Source of the DNA: Coptis chinensis
Lineage: Eukaryota; Streptophyta; Magnoliopsida; Ranunculales; Ranunculaceae
Length of the DNA stretch: 64,000 bases
Assembly: GCA_015680905.1 (NCBI GenBank)
Contig: CM027385.1
Location: 78,885,501-78,949,500 of the forward strand
Direction: 5' to 3'
Part shown: piece after piece, positions 1 through 11,457 of the stretch
Layout: every line of letters begins with the position of its first letter
How positions within the stretch are numbered: the stretch's first letter is position 1
Translations under genes and position numbers: made by a program
The notes under the pieces: generated by a model
Told to the model about the DNA's origin: nothing
The model's input: the letters and a program-made list of their open reading frames with translations, nothing else
The model's database searches: none

Positions 1-288
1 TCTCACATGTGACTGGGACAAAATAAAATAAAATAAAAGTCAACTAATCATAAAATAAGTAACAATGTACACCCAAAACTAAGTAGACAACAAATAAAAT
101 TGTATTGTATGCACTATATGTCTATATGAGCCTAAAAAAATAAATTTGGATAGATTTAATGCACCATCCACTTTGGGATTTAGACATTTAGTCATCGTTA
201 AGGATTTCAAAAACCACAGTAATTACGACATATTCCAATTAAATTTTTGAATTTATAATTTTTTTTTCAACACTATAATGTAATTTCC

Positions 289-291
<3 letters not shown>

Positions 292-371
<80 letters not shown>
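292..371. repeat. (AT)n microsatellite
   Basis: An uninterrupted run of about 40 AT dinucleotides in AT-rich, gene-free DNA. The surrounding stretch 1-540 has no recognisable gene; it may belong to the Helitron that ends at 3760 or simply flank it. Confidence 0.97.
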
Positions 372-373
<2 letters not shown>

Positions 374-544
374 AACCAAAACAAATTCCAATGGAAAATT
401 AAATTATACAAAAAATAACATCACAAAACATATAATAGAAAATTTTGCATTCATTATAATGCAAGCTCACATGTATATAAAAAAATAAAAAAAAAAATGG
501 CAAACCAATAATAACAAATATTTTAAAATATATATAATACTACA

Positions 545-1424
545 TGAAACTAAGCTCAAAGAACAATTAATGGGAAATTGAAAATTGGATGCAAATACAT
601 CGAACTAACCTCAAATAATATTTAACGGAAAATCAGAAATTGGATGCAAATGCAAACATTAAACTAATCTTAAAATGTAATTAATGGGAAATCGGATTAT
701 GGATACAACTGCATTAAACTAACCTCAAAGAATAATTAACAAAAAATCAAAACTTGGATGCAAATACATCGAATTAACATAAAAAAAATAATTGTCAGGA
801 AATAAAAAACTGGTTGGAAATGCATTGAACTAACCCTCAATGATTAAATTAATGGAAAATCGAAAAATGGATGCAACTGTATTGAACTAACATCAAAGAA
901 AAATTAACTATAAATTGGGAACAAGAAATTCATAGAATTAATCTTAAATAATAATTAATGAGAAATCGAAAAACGGATGCAACTGTATTGAACTAATCTA
1001 AAAAAATAAACTGGATACAAATGCATTGAACTAATATCAAGAAATAATTAATGGAAAATTGAAAACTGGATGCAAATTCATTGAACTAACCTCAAACAAT
1101 AATTAACGGGAAATCGGAAACTAGATGTCAATGCAACCTTATCGAATAATAAACGAGAAATAAAAAACTGAATGCAAATGCATTAAAATAATCTCAGAGA
1201 ATAATTAACGGGAAATCGGAAATTGGATGCAAATGCATTGAACTGACATCGAAGAACAATTAATAGGAAATTGTAAATTTGATGTAAATGCATTGAACTA
1301 ACCTCAAAAAATAAATAATGGAAAATCAGAAATTATATGCAACTACATTGAACTAACATCAAAAAATAAATAATGGAATTGAAAATAAAAAATTGGATGC
1401 AAATGGATTGAACTAACCTCAAAA
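545..1424 (+). repeat. Degenerate ~55-bp tandem array, module 1
   Basis: About 16 imperfect units carrying the core GATGCAAATGCATTGAACTA followed by a segment resembling CCTCAAAGAATAATTAACGG and then GAAATCGGAAACTG. Units vary by substitution and small indels. No reading frame is maintained. The array ends where the unique tail starting near 1425 begins. Confidence 0.9.
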
Positions 1425-1765
1425 CATAGTTGTGTTATATGTTGTGGGAATGTCTCGATAAGTATAGTTTTGCATTTAAAATAGTGTTTATTTTATCTTT
1501 TTTCGTATGATTGAAAACGTCTTGCTATTCAAGTAGCTCTAATATGAACTTCGCCTTATTAGGCAATCTCACAAAACTTTAATCAAACTTCTATTATTAA
1601 ACAACAAAATGAAGTTGAAGGGTTTTATCAAGAGTGAGTTTTTTTTTAATGGATAATGGGCTTTTCGCGTTATAAGAAATTTGGACGAGTTATCAATATA
1701 ATATTCATATATAATAGTTCTGCATATATAGTTGCAAATATTTTTCAGAATAATTAATATAACAT
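1425..1765 (+). repeat. Helitron tail module, copy 1
   Basis: This unique segment follows array 1 and is repeated at 3412-3760. Both copies share the GTCTCGAYAAGTATAGTTTT motif, a CAAGTAG(C/T)T block and the closing TTTTTCAGAATAATTAATAT-like stretch. Copy 1 is the more diverged and has no intact hairpin/CTAG terminus. Confidence 0.8.
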
Positions 1766-1929
1766 CACATGTTCGTAGATAATATTTAAAGATCCCACAT
1801 AGTGAGTCGTGTATAATTTAAAGAATAATTAACAGGAAATCGGGAACTAGATAATTTTTTATGATCCCACATTCCCACATAGTAAATGAAACATAATTTA
1901 TTTTTATATCCTGTTTGAAGTTGATATTA

Positions 1930-3411
1930 CACACCACATTGGATATTTAAAAGAAAATTAAAAACTGGATTCAAATACATTGAATTGAGTTCAAAGAGTA
2001 ATTAACAGGAAATTGGAAACTTTATGCAAATACAATAAACCAGACTCAAAAAGTAATTAACTAAAAATCGGAAACTGGATGTAATTGCATTAAACTAACG
2101 TTAGAGAATAACTAACGAGAAATTAGAAATTGGATGCAAATCTTTGAAAAATATTTAACAGGAAATTGGAAACAATGTGTAAATACATCAAACAAACTTC
2201 AAATAATAATTAACGGAAAATTTGAAACTGGATGCAAATGCATTGAACTAATCTCAAAAAATAATTAACAGAAAATTAAAAACCGAATGCAACTGCGTTG
2301 AACTAACCTCATAGAATAATTAGTGGGAAATCGGAAACTAGATGCAAATCCATTGAAATTAAATAACCTCAGAGAATAGTTAACGAAAAATCAGAAACCG
2401 AATGTAATTGCATCGAACTAACCTCAAAGCATAAATAATAAAAAACTAGATGCAAATATATTGAACTAACCTCAAAGAGTTATTAACGGGAAGTCAGAAA
2501 CTGTATGCAAATACAATGAACTAATCTCAAATACTAATTAACGAAACATTGAAAAATGGATACAACTGCTTTGAACTAATCTCAATGAATAATTAACGGG
2601 AAATCATAAATTTTGATACAACTACATTAAACTAACCTAAAAAAATGATTAATAAGAAATCGAAAACTTGATGCAAATGCATTGAACTAACCTCAAAGAG
2701 CAATTAACTAGAAATCGAAAATTGAATGCAACTACATTTAGCTAACCTCAAAGAATAATTAACGGAAAATCAGAAACTTGATTCAATTGCGTTAAACTAA
2801 AATTAGAGATTAACTAATGGTAAATCAGAATTTGGATGTAATATCTTGAGGAATATTTAACGGAAAATCAGAAACTTGATACAAATGCATTGAAATAACC
2901 TCAAAAGATAGTTAACAAGAAATAAGAAATCGGATGTAACTGGTCGAACTAACTTCAAAGTATAAATAACTAGAAATTTGAAACTAGATGCAAATGCATT
3001 GAACATCGAACTAACCTCTAAAAATAATTAACTGAAAATCAGAAACTGGATGCAGATGTATTGAACTAATATGAAATAGTAATTAATGAGAAATTGGAAC
3101 CTGGATGGAAATGCAATGAACTAATCTCAAAAACTAATTAATGAAACATCGAAAACTAAATGCAACTGCACTAAATTAACTTTAATGAATAACTAACGAG
3201 AAATCATAAACCTGATACAACTGCACTGAATTAACCTCAAAGAATAATTAACGGGAAATCGAAAACTTGATGCAACTGCATTGAACTAACCTCAAAGAAT
3301 AAGTAATGGGGAATCGGAAACTAGATGCAATAACTACATTGAACTAACCTTAATGAATAATTAACAGAAAATCAGAAACTTGATGCAAATGCATTGAACT
3401 AACCTCGAAAC
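1930..3411 (+). repeat. Degenerate ~55-bp tandem array, module 2
   Basis: About 26 imperfect copies of the same ~55-bp unit as the array at 545-1424. The array is directly followed by the second tail module (3412-3760) that carries the Helitron terminus. Some units are shortened or internally deleted. Confidence 0.9.
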
Positions 3412-3730
3412 ATAGTTGTATTATTTGTAGAGGGAATATAATGTCTCGACAAGTATAGTTTTGCATTTTAAATAATGTTTATCATAATTATTTTATTATG
3501 ATTGAGAGTGTCTTGTTATTCAAGTAGTTTCAATATCATTTTCGCCACATTGAACATTCTCATCAAACTTCAATTATTAAAAGAAGTCGATAGGTTTTAT
3601 CAAGGTTTGATGTTTTCTTTTTATTGAGAGTTGTGCAAGAAATTTAAATTAGTGATTAATATAATTTTCATATATATCTTATAGCTTTGTATAATTACTA
3701 ATATTTTTTAGAATAATTTAATATAACGGC

Positions 3731-3760
3731 ACCCGTTCGTAAGACGGGTTTGAAAACTAG
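3731..3760 (+). other. Helitron 3' terminal hairpin and CTAG end
   Basis: A 6-bp perfect stem (ACCCGT / ACGGGT) with a TCGTAAG loop lies just before TTGAAAA and CTAG. It is the signal that fixes the element's 3' end and orientation. Confidence 0.78.
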
Positions 3761-4914
3761 TAATGTTATATACTAACTACTAACTACTTACAGAGTTACA
3801 GTATCATACCAAAAAAATTAGAGTTCATGTTTTGTACAAATCTTGTGGGTGTTAAAATGGAGCAACTATGTGTACTTTTTCGATCAAATGGAGATTTCAA
3901 AACCAAAATAATTGAACATTTTAATTTCCATCATCTTCCAACTTACAAACAATTTCCTCAAAAGTCGATCAAAACACATTTTGACCAATGCAATCTTTTC
4001 TTTATTCCAATTACCTATCAAAATTTTCAATTAACTAGAGAAGATAAAAAGGAAAGTATATCATTAGTTTGTTTTTTTTTTAAATAAACTGACGATTGAT
4101 GCATGCATCCGGAGGATAGCGAAAAAAAAAAATTAAAAAATACATGCATCAAGAAACAAAGAAACATTGGGAATAAAAATATTTGTGAAATAAAACTCAA
4201 GATAAAATAACATAACTCAAACAATGTATATATAGTATACATTTTACCACCCAATGTATCTATTGATAAACTACGTACACCTTCTATTTAATGACGGGCC
4301 GACTAATAAAAAAATAAAAAATAATATAACAAGTTTGCTGTTGACTTATCTCTCTCTCAACCCCCAAAATACATCAAATTAACTTGTTGTACTTATAGCC
4401 CTTTTTATTCCTTTTACTCCCAACATTTAAAACCCGCGAGTGATAAACTAGTCTTAAACCCTAATCTATAAAAACGATACCCTAATCACTAGTATCACCA
4501 TCTGTAAGAATTCTGGTGGAGTAAGGTGTTGCAATAATAAAGATATCAAAGCGTTTTACTTTGTTTGAACTTTGAAATCTTCTGTGAGAGGACAAATCAT
4601 TGTAACAAATGTCAGGATTCAAGTAATTACATAAAAGTATTATTGTTGAATCAGGGAAAAGAAGTCGTCCCATAATATATTTCATATCATCCACAAATCC
4701 TTATCCCATCATTGAAAAAAAAAAATAGATCCTATATATAAAATGACACAAACAATTGAATTCTCACGCTTCAATTCGCTCAAGGGTTTTTGTACATAAA
4801 CTCATAGGAGGCTCGAAAGTTGAACCGTTTTACTAACATGAAATTCATACTTTACTTAAAAGTTAGATTGCATGAAATGCTCAGCAGCATAAAAGATTGT
4901 GGACTAAGCCCAAT
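3761..4914. other. Intergenic, no gene seen
   Basis: AT-rich DNA between the Helitron end and the HEI10 promoter. Short open frames here (for example 3827-4087) have low-complexity, uncharacteristic composition and no family resemblance. Confidence 0.6.
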
Positions 4915-4972
4915 ATTCAGGCCCAAAGCCCAACTCAATAAGCCACGTGGATTCACAAAACAGTATATATAA
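4915..4972 (+). promoter_or_regulatory. HEI10 core promoter
   Basis: It contains GGCCCA (site II-like) at about 4920, CCACGTGG (G-box) at 4943-4950 and a TATA-like TATATATAA at about 4964-4972. An AGGGTTT telo-box lies in the leader near 5053. Site II plus telo-box is common in plant genes active in dividing cells. The function is inferred from position. Confidence 0.55.
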
Positions 4973-5416
4973 CAACGGCATTAGCGCCTTTTTTCACTTT
5001 TCTTTTCATTTCAATTTTGAGTTCAATCATTTTTTTTTCTCTCTCTCTCTTAGGGTTTCGATTTCGTTTTTTTTTCACTGGTCTCGATTCATTTATATCT
5101 GATTTAGATTTCACGAGTTTGGAATTCAATTGGTAGAACGAATCTTCAAAGGTAATCATCTTATTGGATGTAAAGTTGTAGATCTAGTTTACTAATTGAC
5201 TAATGTTTTCATGTTCTCGAATTTCAAATTTACTGCATAATTTATGTTGATTCTGTTACTTGTTCTTAGAGAGAAATTTAGTTTAGCTGAAATGAGTAGA
5301 TCTAGTTATTCAATTATTTTGGAAATTTCATTGTTTCCATGGTTTTAATTTGTTGTGACCTGCTTCACAATCTCTGATTGTTTTTGTGCTGTGAAATTTA
5401 TGCAGGAAAGGCAGAA

Positions 5417-7555
5417 ATGAGATGCAATGCATGTTGGCGAGAGCTGGAAGGGCGTGCAATTACAACTACTTGTGGCCACCTCTTGTGTATCCGTTGACTG
5501 GTTGTTTGTGATTTTGCATTGCTTGTTTCTATTTAACTAGTAGTTGTGTACATTCGTGCACTTGCAAAGATTTTTCTTAACAACAGGTTAAGGCACAGAA
5601 GATGCGAGCAAGATCCTGAACAATGATGGGGCATGTCCTATTTGTGATCAAGTCCTTTCTAAAAGGTATATATTTTATATGCAGATTTAGCTTTTGGGTA
5701 CATCATTATAGTTGCTCATCCTTTAGAGTTATGGAATAGATTCATGAGAATGTTAGGGATTGTCATAGTTGGACTAGAATATATACATATTGTAATTTTG
5801 ATTTTGCATTGGTGAAATAGTAGTGTAGGAAATTGCAGTGACCAGACATGATCATTGCTTTATTTAGAAACAGTGCTTCACAAACATTGAATCAGAGAGC
5901 AAAACTTTACTTCTTATTTAGTATATATATATCGTTGTTGATTATAAATGTTGTGCTTCACTTAATATGCTGCATTCTGAGGTTTGATTACTGTTTACCT
6001 TACTATCATTATGTCTTTGCCAACCTCAGCCATATGAAACCTGTGGATATCAATCCGAGCGATGAGTGGACAAATGTAAGCATTCATGCCTCCACTTATA
6101 TCAACTTGCTTTCTCTCACTGTAACCCGGGCTTAGTAATTTTCATCATATTTGCTCTGCAGATGGCCATGGCTGGAATATCTCCACAAATATGTATCCTC
6201 AATTTATTTCTTTGTTATTTCCTTATTTGTGGTTTTGTCCCCCTTCAGAAGTACCTCATCTTCAAGAGGAAACAATAAACAACATTATAAAGATATTGAG
6301 TTTACTGTGTACACCCACTGTTTAATGGGGATGAACAAACTGAATGGGTTATTTGAAAAAAAAGACTAGTTAAAGTTTTGTGTTCCTTGAACTAAAACAG
6401 TGATGAAAAGTGCATACAGAAGTGTAATGTTCTATATTGGGCAAAGGGAACTGGAGATGCAATTCAAGTTAAACAAAATAGTTGGTCAGTCCAGGCAGAA
6501 ATGTGAGCTAATACAAGAAAAGTTCACTGAGAAACTAGAGCAAGTCCATACTGCGTACCAGAAAATGGCCAAAAGGTGCCAGATGATGGAACAAGAGATT
6601 GAGAACTTGTCCAAGGATAAGCAAGAGCTACAAGAAAAATTCTCAGAGAAATCTAGGTAAAAGATTTTAATAGTGTTTTACATCTCCTATATGTGTGTGT
6701 GTGTGTGTTTACTACGTAAATGCCATCTTGAGATTCAGGTTGATTGTCATCTTGAGAGCATGAGTTTACTATGTAAATGCCAGGCAGAAGAGGAAACTCG
6801 ATGAGATGTATGATCAATTGAGAAGCGAGTACGATTCAATAAAACGATCTGCCATCCAGCCGGCAGGCAATTTCTTCTCAAGGGCTGAACCTGGCCTGTT
6901 TTCTAACCCAGCTAATATGATGGACAACAGAGATCATCTTAGACAAGGTAAATCGTTACACGAGTTAGGCAGACATTTCTACACCAAAAAATATTTTATT
7001 TCTTGTTTATGTAAATGTTCACTGTCTTTGATGCACTTGTAAACTGAAATGAGCTTAACGCTTTCTGTTAAGCCCTTCCGAAAAAATACAAGTTAATTTA
7101 TTTGTCGCAGATTGCTCGATTTTCACTCCTGACACTCCAGGGCGTAGAGAAGATATATGGCCTGCATCAAGACAGGAGTCCAACTCTGGCCAATTTGATT
7201 TATCCGGTGGCTCACCAATTAAAGTGCAAGTTTCTGGCGACAACGGTAACAGAAGGCCAGGTGGTCGTCCACTTGCTGGAGTTGGAAGTGGAGGTGGAGT
7301 TGGAGTTGGTAATCCCTCCATGACTTTGCGAAATCTCATTCTTTCACCTATGAAGCGGCCTCAGCTATCTCGTAATCGCACTCAAATGTTCAGGTAAGTT
7401 ACTCACCTGTCAATGTCATGTTCAGATTCGTAAACCAGAGGTCCAGTGACCATTTTCCAGTCTAGTCATTTCCCTTTCAAACGTTAGGTGTGGATTGCAA
7501 TTGTTGGGCAGGAACTATCTTTTAATTGAAGCTTCATTATGGTTTCAGGTTATAG
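5417..7555 (+). CDS. HEI10: HEI10 (CCNB1IP1-like) RING E3 ligase, meiotic crossover factor
   Basis: Eight coding exons with GT-AG introns: 5417-5486, 5593-5665, 6030-6075, 6162-6192, 6401-6656, 6784-6947, 7111-7393, 7549-7555; 309 residues, close to the ~304 of Arabidopsis HEI10. A 5'-UTR intron spans 5152-5405. An N-terminal C3HC3-type RING (C3, C6, C19, H21, C24, C38, C41) is followed by MKPVD and PQILMKSAYRSVMFY, then a charged coiled coil (HTAYQKMAKRCQMMEQEIEN region, about residues 95-190). The tail is glycine-rich and ends LRNLILSPMKRPQLSRNRTQ. These blocks are diagnostic of HEI10, the ZMM SUMO/ubiquitin-ligase family protein that loads on the synaptonemal complex and marks class I crossovers in a dosage-dependent way. 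All phases join and there is no internal stop, so the gene looks functional. The last exon contributes only two codons plus a fragment. A duplication breakpoint lies about 25 bp after the stop. Confidence 0.95.
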
Positions 7556-8476
7556 ACTGGAATATGGATTGCATCAATGATAAAGCTTCTCAGATAAATT
7601 TGATCTCTCGACGAGATGAAACTCGTTAAGATTGACTATTACCTTAGAATTTGGAAAGTCCACGCAGATCTTGGTTTACCTTTCCAATAAATCTTGTATG
7701 CCAGTATATACCTGATTGGCACAATGTATAGGTGCTCCACAAAATAGATAGAAAGTGTTAACAAGTTGTAAAATTGTCTGCAACTCTGCATCGACTCTGG
7801 AAATGTAAATTTACAGCAAGACTTAGAGTGCGACATGAAAAATCACATAAATTTTCTTGAACATGATAATTTCTGTTTTGTGTCATTGTGTGTGAACATT
7901 ACTGAGATAGTTTCTCTTCCATCATATGTTTTATAGTAAGCATTATGTTCTGCAAATTGTCAACCCTTAGGATTGTCATGGTACAAATACGAATCTACAA
8001 TAAACAATTTAAGTACCATGACTAATTTTGGCAAGTCTAGTGCAACTGCTGATGTGTTTAGTACAGGAACATTTACATGGTAAGTACAAATTTTTCGGGG
8101 AAAGAGTTTCATGAAATTAGAAGCATATGTGTTTCCAGCCTAAAAGATTCTCATTAGCCAATTTTCATCAATTCGTTTCCTTCTTGTTGCTGGAAAATGT
8201 TTTAGGAACATGGTAAAGCATAAAAAAGCAAGAACAGTGTTCCCACAGAATTCTGCAAAACAAAATGAAGTCCTTTGATGAAAGCTTTTCTCTGCTATCG
8301 ACAGAGCGTACATTAGGGAATGAAGACGTTGAGAAAATTATCTTCAGGTAATCAGTCCTAAGAAGCTTTTTGTACAGTTTCAGATTTTCAGTATGCCCTG
8401 TTTTATTTGCAAAGAATTTCATAAAGAATGTTTGAGTGAGGTGTGAGAACAATAAAATATGACAGCAAAAATGCAA

Positions 8477-10150
8477 TTATATAGTTGGTAAAAAGACTTT
8501 CAAAACTGGACCATTGGAGGATACCTCAATGGAATCTCCATTTTGAATTGAATGGAAAACATGAGAGCCATCAATATAAATTACACCTTCTTGACTATCC
8601 CAGGTGGCATGCATGGATTCATCATATTTAATCAATCCATGCATTAAGCTAGAATTGGTTGCTCCATGTAAAATGTGTTCTCTTACTAGATACTGCAGGT
8701 CGTGGCTTGCAATGTGCATCGGAAATCCTCCTGCTGATAGCATGGCTGCTGTGGATCCAGCAGCAGTAGATACCCTGAGACCACTTGACCGACAATTCAC
8801 CAATGGTGATCCGTTCCCTTTAGTTCTGCGATATCATAGAGAAGGATTATACATCCGATATTTAAGTATTGTTTCTAACAATAATATTCCTTACCGCCCT
8901 TACTTAAATGAAAATCGAGAAACTGTTGCTGGACAAGGATGGCAAATCAGAAGGTCGTTGAGAGCATATTGCGGCAGCAGTTGTATGTTTACAGATGTCG
9001 ATATCCTTGACAACTCAGAGAAAGCTTTTCTTCCTTGAAGGATGTCGTCTAACACCTAAACGAAATGATTAATTAATTGCTGTTAATATTCCAAGAAGCT
9101 TTACAATTACAAGTGGTGAAAATGTTTAAGATTTGTTCAGGCAATTCCTTTCACTTAAGGTGATCTTATTACTCAATCTTCAAAAATCTAATTTGATATT
9201 ATCAAATCTTCTTAGTGACCGTGTGTATGTGCGCACGCTTGTGTTCAGATTCCTCTTTAAGATGCTTTATATATTGTACCAGCTTTAAGGCTTTGAGTTC
9301 CTCAAGCAAGGTACTGTGGATTGGCCTCACGAAGCTAGCAAATTGCCTTAATTGGGACTTGTCAATTATTAAAAATCGACCAACCATCATACAGGATAAA
9401 CTACTGCCTCTAAAGTCTAAACTCCAATGTAAAGAACTTAGAATGCATAAATGGAGCTTTTATCAATCAAGGAACCCATTCTATGTTATTTGCTAGAGAT
9501 AGTGTCTGGAGTTTACATGATTCTTTCTCTAACTTAAAATGAGAGTTTTCTATACTTACTTAGTCAGGTCTACTTACTTGTTCAAAATTTCCAACTGTAG
9601 CAGCACATAAGTAGCCAGTGCTCCTTGTAGCATCAAACTCATTACTCAGTTCTTCCACCTAGAAATGAAACAATATCTAAATTTTCAAACACAATGCAAG
9701 AGGTAAAAAATATTATCAACTGAACTGACCTCTTCAGCTACTGTGGGATCTGAGTTCACTCCTAGAACTGGAATCGAGTCATCCATGAAGTGACTGGCCT
9801 GCAGAAGAGTGCCATCACCACCAACAGTGATGACCATCTCCACATCACGGATTGGTTGCACTAGATTGTTACGTAAAAGGGGCTCCCAATCAAGGGACTT
9901 GCGTCGCAGAATATTTTCACAAAATCTAATTGCATCTTTATGAACCTTACGCTTGTTGTCCAAGTAACTTAAAACCTGCATCACCCAGGAAGGTTAATTA
10001 ACTCCAGGGTTGGATAAAGTGCCTATTCAAATTGAACATAAAAAAAAATGAACGGACCTTTGGGTTTGTAATGTGAGAGAGACCGTTTGTACGTTTTGTT
10101 GGGTACACATTGAAGGGCTTCAATAGCAATAGTAGTTTTTTTCTCGACAT
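8477..10150 (-). CDS. NADK3: NADH kinase (NADK3-like), copy A
   Basis: Five exons on the minus strand: 10150-10058, 9975-9730, 9658-9578, 9055-8904, 8825-8477; 306 residues versus 317 for Arabidopsis NADK3. The start MSRKKLLLLLKPFNVYP matches the family N-terminus. The ATP-NAD kinase signature GGDGT is at residues 83-87, followed by GVNSDP, then RSTGYLCAAT, NDLLICHPCPATVSRF and CRSSGLRVSTAAGSTAAM. The enzyme phosphorylates NADH to NADPH; the Arabidopsis relative is peroxisomal/cytosolic. The first intron has an unusual donor, GTCCG (copy B has GTCTG). Relative to copy B and the Arabidopsis protein this copy changes conserved positions (REPI to REHI, WYS to WDS) and ends FLPTI. A MITE sits 27 bp upstream of the ATG. 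It is open throughout but may be under relaxed constraint. Confidence 0.9.
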
Positions 10151-10176
10151 TTTTTTCTTCTTTGTTTCTTCTCTTA

Positions 10177-11035
10177 GGGTGTGTTTGTTATGATCGAAAC
10201 ACTATGGAAAGGAAAGGAAAATAAGAGTGGTCCACCTTTTCCATAGTTTTTAAGGTGTTTGTTTACTCATGGAAAGGAAATGGGCTTTTCCATATGGAAA
10301 CAAATGGAAAAGGTTTTGTGTCTTTAACTAACTCCTGAAAATTTTGTGAAAAGAAAAGGAAATGAAATAGATAGATAGGGACTTACTACTAATACACACA
10401 TGACCCAACAATACAATTATTCCTTTCCATAGCTTTTGCAAACAATGATTATTACTTTCCCCAGTTTTTACTTTCCTTTTCATACCATTTAAGGGTGTGT
10501 TTGTTATGATGGAAAGGAAAGGAAATACTATGGAAAGGAAAGGAAAATAAGAGTGGTCCACCTTTTCCATAGTTTTTAAGTCGTTTGTTTACCCATGGAA
10601 AGGAAATGGGCTTTTCCATATGAAAATAAATAGAAAAGGTTTTGTGTCTTTAGCTAACCCCTGAAATTTTTGTGGAAAGGAAAGGAAATAGATAAATAGG
10701 AACTTACTACTAATACACTCCACTCAACAATACAATTATTCCTTTCCATAGCTTTTGCAAATAAACATGATTATTCCTTTCCCTAGTTTTTACTTCGGCT
10801 TTCCCCAGGTTTTACCAAACACATACCATTTAAAATTATTTCCTTTCCATTCCATTCCATTCCATTCCATAGTGGACCACCCATTTTATTTCCTTTCCTT
10901 TCCATGAGTTAAAATTTAACAAACACACACTAAAATTATTTCCTTTCCATTCCATTCCATTCCATTCCATTCCATAGTGGACCACCCATTTTATTTTCTT
11001 TCATTTCCGTGAGTTAAAATTTAACAAACACACCC
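10177..11035. mobile_element. Tourist-like (PIF/Harbinger) MITE with internal duplication
   Basis: Terminal inverted repeats start GGGTGTGTTTGTTA and end TAACAAACACACCC, with further inverted similarity inward (AGTGGTCCACC / GTGGACCACCC). It is flanked by the 3-bp target duplication TTA (10174-10176 and 11036-11038), typical of PIF/Harbinger MITEs. Inside, a ~316-bp block is repeated directly (10177 and 10493), and a CCATT-rich right end block occurs twice (about 10836-10930 and 10931-11035). The element has therefore duplicated internally or taken a nested copy. The paralogous site in copy B (around 17818) is empty. It has no coding capacity. Confidence 0.85.
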
Positions 11036-11038
11036 TTA

Positions 11039-11457
11039 CTCAGAGCGTCACAGAAACCAATTTCACTAATCACATTGGGCTTAAATGTGTGTGTGTGTGT
11101 TTTTTTTTTTTTTTAATATTTAGGCCAGGTTTGAAATATTGGATTGGGCTTGTCGATATTTGCAGCATGACAAATCCAGCTCAGCAAATTCTGTTATAAC
11201 TGTCAAAGTGTACGTTTCAGTTGTAGGAAATAACTAACTCAACGGTCTTGTGTTAGAGAGTGAGAGAGATTCTTTATAAATAGGCCGGTACCATGCATGC
11301 ATGTAATTAATGTAACAAAGCTCTCATCTCATTTCTTGATCAGTTCATCACAATATAGAATGCTAGAAGTCTAGAAGAAGTGAAGAAATTGTTTCCTTTT
11401 TACTACTGTCTATATTCATCTTAATTTCTTATTACCTTTCAAGTTTCAAGAAACGAA
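11039..11457 (+). promoter_or_regulatory. Shared spacer/promoter between NADH kinase A and F-box 1
   Basis: A divergent spacer: the kinase runs left and the F-box gene right. TATAAATA at 11275-11282 is a good TATA box for the F-box gene. The sequence next to the MITE (GTCACAG, CCAATTTCA) is the original kinase leader, conserved in copy B near 17832-17862. Confidence 0.5.

Larger units (their letters stand above)
540..3760 (+). mobile_element. Helitron (non-autonomous), 3' portion
   Basis: The 3' boundary is diagnostic. A hairpin with stem ACCCGT/ACGGGT (3731-3736 and 3744-3749, 7-nt loop) is followed 7 nt later by CTAG (3757-3760), and the next host base is T. This is the Helitron 3' arrangement of a short hairpin about 10 bp before CTRR, with insertion next to T. 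There are no terminal inverted repeats or target duplication, as expected for Helitrons. No Rep/helicase coding is visible, so this is a non-autonomous copy. The 5' TC terminus was not located; it may lie in 1-540 or before the window. The body is two modules, each a degenerate minisatellite array followed by a ~340-bp tail (1425-1765 and 3412-3760). The first tail lacks a good hairpin/CTAG end. Confidence 0.75.

Noticed and set aside
540-3411. CRISPR-like regular repeats
   Set aside because: Units are contiguous and degenerate with no unique spacers, and the genome is a plant's.
3827-4254. Open frames on both strands of 75-86 codons
   Set aside because: AT-rich, low-complexity peptides with no family motifs, in spacer DNA.
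6066-6369. Overlapping frames inside the HEI10 gene
   Set aside because: They run across introns and exon 4 in the wrong phase; the spliced HEI10 model explains the sequence.
8604-9038. A 144-codon plus-strand frame opposite NADH kinase A (and 15930-16235 opposite copy B)
   Set aside because: It is the antisense shadow of kinase exons 4-5 and is not conserved as a protein.
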